Shown here: positions 35,876-40,027 of the stretch, piece by piece | How positions within the stretch are numbered: the first letter of the stretch is position 1 | Layout: each line of letters begins with the position of its first letter | Virus record (IMG/VR): IMGVR_UViG_3300049024_000119 | Location: 1 to 40,027 of that record | Length of the DNA: 40,027 nt | DNA from: a virus | Reading direction: 5' to 3' (one strand) | Notes under the pieces: generated by a model | Databases searched by the model: none | The model's input: only the letters and a program-made list of their open reading frames with translations | Told to the model about the DNA's origin: nothing | Program-made: the position numbers and the translations under genes

Positions 35876-37956
35876 GCGGTGCCTACACTTTCGCCAACCT
35901 GGCCCCTGGCAGCTATCGTGTGGTGGAAACAGACCTCACTGGTTATCTCAGCATCACGCCGAACACGCTTGCTCCAGTGGCCGTGTCCGCAGGCGTCGTG
36001 ACCAGCGAAGTGAACTTTGTCGACGAGCAGAATGGCAGCATCAGCGGCACCGTGCTCGCTGATGCTGACAATGATGACATCGGCGATGATCCCATCAGCG
36101 GCGTGACCCTCACGCTGCAGGATGGCAATGGCGATGACATCGACAATGATCCTGTGACCATTGGCATCCAGCCGACCACAACGACGACCAGCGCCAGCGG
36201 TGAATACACCTTTGCTGGACTGCCTCCCGGCAGCTACCGCGTGGTTGAAACGGATCCTGCGGGTTACTTCAGCGTCTCTCCAAATATCGTCACTCCTGTG
36301 ATGGTCGCAGCGGGCACGGCCACCAATGATGTGAGCTTTGTGGATGAAGCGCCAGGCAGCATCACCGGCACTGTGCTGGCCGACCTGGACAACGATGACA
36401 TGGGTGACACCTCGATCAGTGGTGTCACGGTCACGCTGAAAGACAGCAGCGGCAATGACATCGACAGCGACCTCGTCACTGCCGGCATCCAGCCGACCAC
36501 AACGGCGACCAACGCCAGCGGAGAGTACACCTTCGCAGGTCTGGCCCCTGGCACCTACCGCGTCGTTGAGACCGACCTTTCTGGCTACTTCAGCGTGAGC
36601 TCGAATGTAATGTCTCCTGTCGTGGTCGTCGCAGGCATGGCGACCTCGGACGTGGATTTCGTCGATGAAGAGTCTGGCAGCATCACCGGCACCGTGCTGG
36701 CCGACACGGACAACGATGATGACGGAGATGATCCGATCAGCGGGGTCACCCTGACCCTGAAGGATGGCAATGGTGATGACATCGACAGCGACCCCATCAC
36801 CGCAGGCGTCCAGCCAACAACGACCACCACCAATTCAAGCGGCATCTACGTCTTCACAAACTTGGTCCCAGGCTCCTACCTCATCGTGGAAACTGATCTG
36901 GCCAGCTATTTGAGCGTCACGCCGAACACAGTGGGACCTGTCACTGTCGTTGCGGGAGCCACCACCATTGGCGCGGACTTTGTGGATGAGCAAACTTCCG
37001 GCATCACAGGCAGCGTGCTCGCAGACACGGACAATGACGACATTGGAGACGATCCGATCAGCGGGGTCACGCTGACTCTGAAGGACAGCAGTGGCAACGA
37101 CATCGACAGCGATCCGGCCACCGCCGGCATCCAGCCCACCACCACGACGACCAACGCCAGCGGTGTCTACACCTTCACCCAGTTGACCCCTGGCACGTAT
37201 CGTGTGGTGGAGACAGATCCGGCTGGTTATCTCAGCATCACGCCCAACACGATCACCCCTGTGGCGGCGGTCGCTGGAGCACTCACCACCAACATCAACT
37301 TCATCGACGAGCAGCCCGGTGGCATCACCGGGACCGTGCTCGCTGACGCGGACAATGATGATGATGGCGACGATCCGATCAGCGGCGTCACCGTCACTAT
37401 CAAGGATGGCAATGGCAACGACATCGACAGCGACCCGATCACCGCAGGCATCCAGCCCACCACGACCACCACAGACCTCAACGGCATCTACACCTTTGCC
37501 GATATCACCCCGGGCAGCTACCGCGTGGTGGAGACGGATCTGACTGGCTACTTCAGCGTCACTTCCAACGTGATGTCTGCTGACGTCGTGGCCGGCGCGA
37601 CGACCTCCGATGTCAATTTCGTGGACGAGGAAGCCGGAAGCATCAGCGGCACCGTGCTCGCCGACATCGACAATGACGACATCGGAGATAATCCGATCAG
37701 CGGGGTTACGCTGACCCTGAAGGACAGCAACGGCAATGACATCGACAGTGACGACGTGACCGCAGGTGTGCAGCCCACGAGCACCACGACCAATACCAGC
37801 GGTGCCTACAGCTTCACAGGCCTGCGTCCGGGTAGCTACCGCGTGGTGGAAACCGATCCAGCGGGCTATCTCAGTGTCACGCCAAACACGCTCAGTCCTG
37901 TGATGGTCAGCGCGGGCAATCCAGTGGCCGATGTGAACTTCATCGACGAGCAGTCC
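35114..37956 (+). repeat. 321-bp coding tandem repeats (SdrD_B-like, about nine units)
   Basis: Unit starts (G-S-I-T-G-T-V-L-A-D or similar) lie at 35114, 35435, 35756, 36034, 36355, 36676, 36997, 37318 and 37636. Spacing is 321 bp except the third unit (278 bp, so 43 bp missing) and the eighth (318 bp). Each unit has an acidic loop D-x-D-N-D-D-x-G-D-D-P, a K-D-x-x-G-N-D-I-D-S-D strand, T-G-I-Q-P-T-T-T-T-T, and Y-R-V-V-E-T-D. Repeated calcium-binding beta domains of this kind form rigid stalks. Confidence 0.92.
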
Positions 37957-40027
37957 GTCACCATCGGCAACCTTGTGTGGCATGACATCAACAATGACGG
38001 CTTCAAGGATGCAGGCGAGGCTGGCATCGACGGCGTGGTGGTGGAGCTGCTGACCAGCACGGGAGCCTCCATCGACAGCGATGCCCTCACCGCTGGCGTG
38101 CAGCCCACGACAAGCACCACCGCAGGTGGTGGCCTCTACAGTTTCACGAATGTCGCGCCGGGCCTCTATCGCCTGCGCATCGCCACACCGCCTGCGGCCT
38201 ATCCACTGTCCTCCGCGACCACCGCCGGCGGCCAGCAGAATGATCCGCAAGACGATCAGCAGGATGATGATGACAATGGCATTCAGTCCACGGCTTCCGC
38301 CGCCACGCTGAGCGCGGTCATAACCCTCACTTCTGGCGAAGTGGATGACACGATCGACTTCGGCTTCACCGCGCTCGCCGGCATGCGCACCATCAGCGGC
38401 CAGGTGCGTGATGACTATGACCTGGACGGCAGCCTGGGCGATAGCGACCAGCCTGTGCCTTCCGTGACCATCCGTCTCTTCGCGGACACGAATGACAATG
38501 GTGTCTATGATGATGGCATCGACCAGCTCATCCGTGAAACCACCACAGATGCGCTCGGCACCTATGCTTTCACCGGCCTGCCAGATGGAACCTATTTCAT
38601 CCAGGAGATCGACCCTCAAGGCGCCACCAGCACCACCGACACGCAGGGGAGCAATGACAATCTCATCCTGCTGATGCTGAGCGGCAGCGACAGCCTCGGC
38701 AACGACTTCCTGGATGCCGTGGATCCTGCCGGTTATGCCTATGACGTCGTCACGGGCCAGATCATCACGGGTGGCAGCATCTTTGTCAGCGGGCCTCCGG
38801 GCGCGGGCATCACCATCCTGCAGGACGGAAGCACCGGTCAGTACAGTTTCCTCACGGATGGCACGCCGGGCACCTACACGCTCAGCTACACACCGCCATC
38901 GGGCTACATCATCGACCCGGCGCGCCCGGTGGCAGGCATCAACTATGACCCCACCAGCCAGCCTGACCCGCATGCCCTCGGCTCGGGGGAGGACTTGATG
39001 ACTCCAGGCTACCTAACCAACTTCAGCGCAGCGGCGAATCCATACTACCTCAGCTTCGTGCTGGAGTCGGGTGATCCCTTCGTCATCAACAACAACATCC
39101 CGCTGCGGCTGAGCACTCCCCGCAAGTACGACTACTGGAAGAAGATCACCGGCAGCGGCCCCACCCCTGGCTCCAACGGCGATGGCGACTGCTACACCGA
39201 TCTGGTGGAGTATGCCCTGAACCTCAACCCAGGCACCGGCGTGCAGACATCCCCGGTCTTCCGTGGTGTGCGCAACACACTCACTGGCAGGCTGGATGTC
39301 TCCTTCAACCGCATCTCGGGAGGCCCGGATGATGTGACCTACGCTCTCATGGGCATCAGTGCGCTCTCGGCATCGCCATCTGGCTGGACCGCGCTATCCA
39401 TCATCCCGACCATCACCAGCAATGGCGATGGCACGGAGACGCTGACCTATGCGGATGTGGAGAGCGATCCATTCTTCACCGGGCAGCATCAGGGCTTTGT
39501 GAGGCTCCACCTGGAGCTGGATGAGAATGGTGACAACATCCCTGAGGCCAGCGCCAGCACGCCTGTGTTTGGCTGGACCCGCCGCACACTGAACACGGAG
39601 TGCGTCATGACCGGCCATCCGTATCTGAAGGACAAGAACTTCTGCGGCACCATCGATGCGGTCGTTGGCAGCACGCTGAACGTGGCCACGAGCGCCGGAG
39701 GCAGCAGCATCGTGGCGCAGTTCACTCCAGGCCGTGAGTACTTCGTGGAGATCTTCTCCGGTGACAATGCCGGCCACCGCTTTGAGATCAATGAAGCGGC
39801 CAGCACCGGCACCACCATCGCCCTGGTGCCAGGCCACCTGCGCAGCACGCAGACCAGCATCCCTGCCAGCCTCACCGGTGACAAGGCCGTGATCCGTGAG
39901 CATCACACGCTGAATGATCTCTTCCCGCGCACGCAGTTCACCGCCACGAACAATCCGTCTACCGGTGACCGTGTGCTGTTCTACGACCGCGTCGCCGGCA
40001 GCTTTAAAATCTACTGGCTGTATGCCA
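35800..40027 (+). pseudogene. Giant surface protein, C-terminal part in shifted frame, runs off window
   Basis: From 35800 the same protein continues in the frame one base back (DSSGNDIDSDLGTPGVQATT) and stays open to the window edge, more than 1400 codons. It holds the remaining 107-residue repeats to 37956, then two different SdrD_B-like domains (VTIGNLVWHDINNDGFKDAG; RTISGQVRDDYDLDGSLGDS). Next comes a segment with KKITGSGPTPGSNGDGDCYT typical of large verrucomicrobial exported proteins, and from about 39600 a TIGR02597-like region (GREYFVEIFSGDNAGHRFEI, LNDLFPRTQFTATNNPSTGD). It has no start of its own, so it is expressed only if the shift is bridged or is an assembly error. Confidence 0.82.

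Noticed and set aside
36835-38973. 712-codon open frame on the minus strand
   Set aside because: It is antisense to the tandem SdrD_B-like repeats; its length follows from the biased codons of the repeat on the plus strand. The same applies to the long minus frames at 11683-12876 and 13259-14548.

Overview
The window looks like most of a Mu-related prophage (about 1-28916) followed by the start of a very large host surface protein gene (29219 to the right edge). The host is probably a GC-rich verrucomicrobium of the Prosthecobacter/Verrucomicrobium type. The evidence is the giant protein's SdrD_B-like and DUF11-like domains, and a C-terminal part resembling the TIGR02597 family that is expanded in Verrucomicrobium. 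This rests on recalled family features, not on a search.

Layout of the prophage. (1) Positions 1-3455 form a leftward operon of small, mostly ATGA-coupled genes containing a Mu Gam-like host-nuclease inhibitor; it runs off the left edge, where a transposase or integrase would be expected. One plus-strand gene (2571-2936) seems to be nested in it. (2) Positions 3456-3560 are a divergent control region between two paralogous ribbon-helix-helix (RHH) proteins, with a tandem decamer and a long inverted repeat. (3) Positions 3561-11221 are rightward: small membrane proteins, a terminator, a lysis/tail-fibre block with an amidase endolysin, then small and large terminase. (4) Positions 11659-21494 are the head block: Mu gp29-like portal, Mu I-like protease/scaffold, decoration protein, major capsid, DUF1320/gp36-like, F-like and G-like proteins and a tail terminator candidate, with two inserted non-structural genes. 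(5) Positions 21645-28916 are a sheathless siphovirus-type tail: tube, chaperone-position genes, a repeat protein, tape measure and hub. A Mu-type head on a long flexible tail is the arrangement known from transposable siphophages such as D3112/B3.

The most unusual signals are non-coding. A 56-bp element with a CCGGTCCGGACCGG palindrome occurs three times (4548, 11597, 21582), once at the start of each of the three late blocks. It is a candidate set of co-regulated late promoters. A second family consists of 10-bp-periodic A/C-rich arrays (units like AACCACCGTC), often ending in CAACGGCTCCCTC just before a start codon. Many rightward genes have a pyrimidine tract instead of a Shine-Dalgarno sequence.

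Other oddities: a G10 tract that splits a conserved phage gene (18114-18681), hydrophobic N-termini on three virion proteins, a 36-residue GLYGGQSE repeat protein, and a 43-bp deletion that frameshifts the giant surface protein inside 321-bp tandem repeats. No tRNA, rRNA or CRISPR array was seen.
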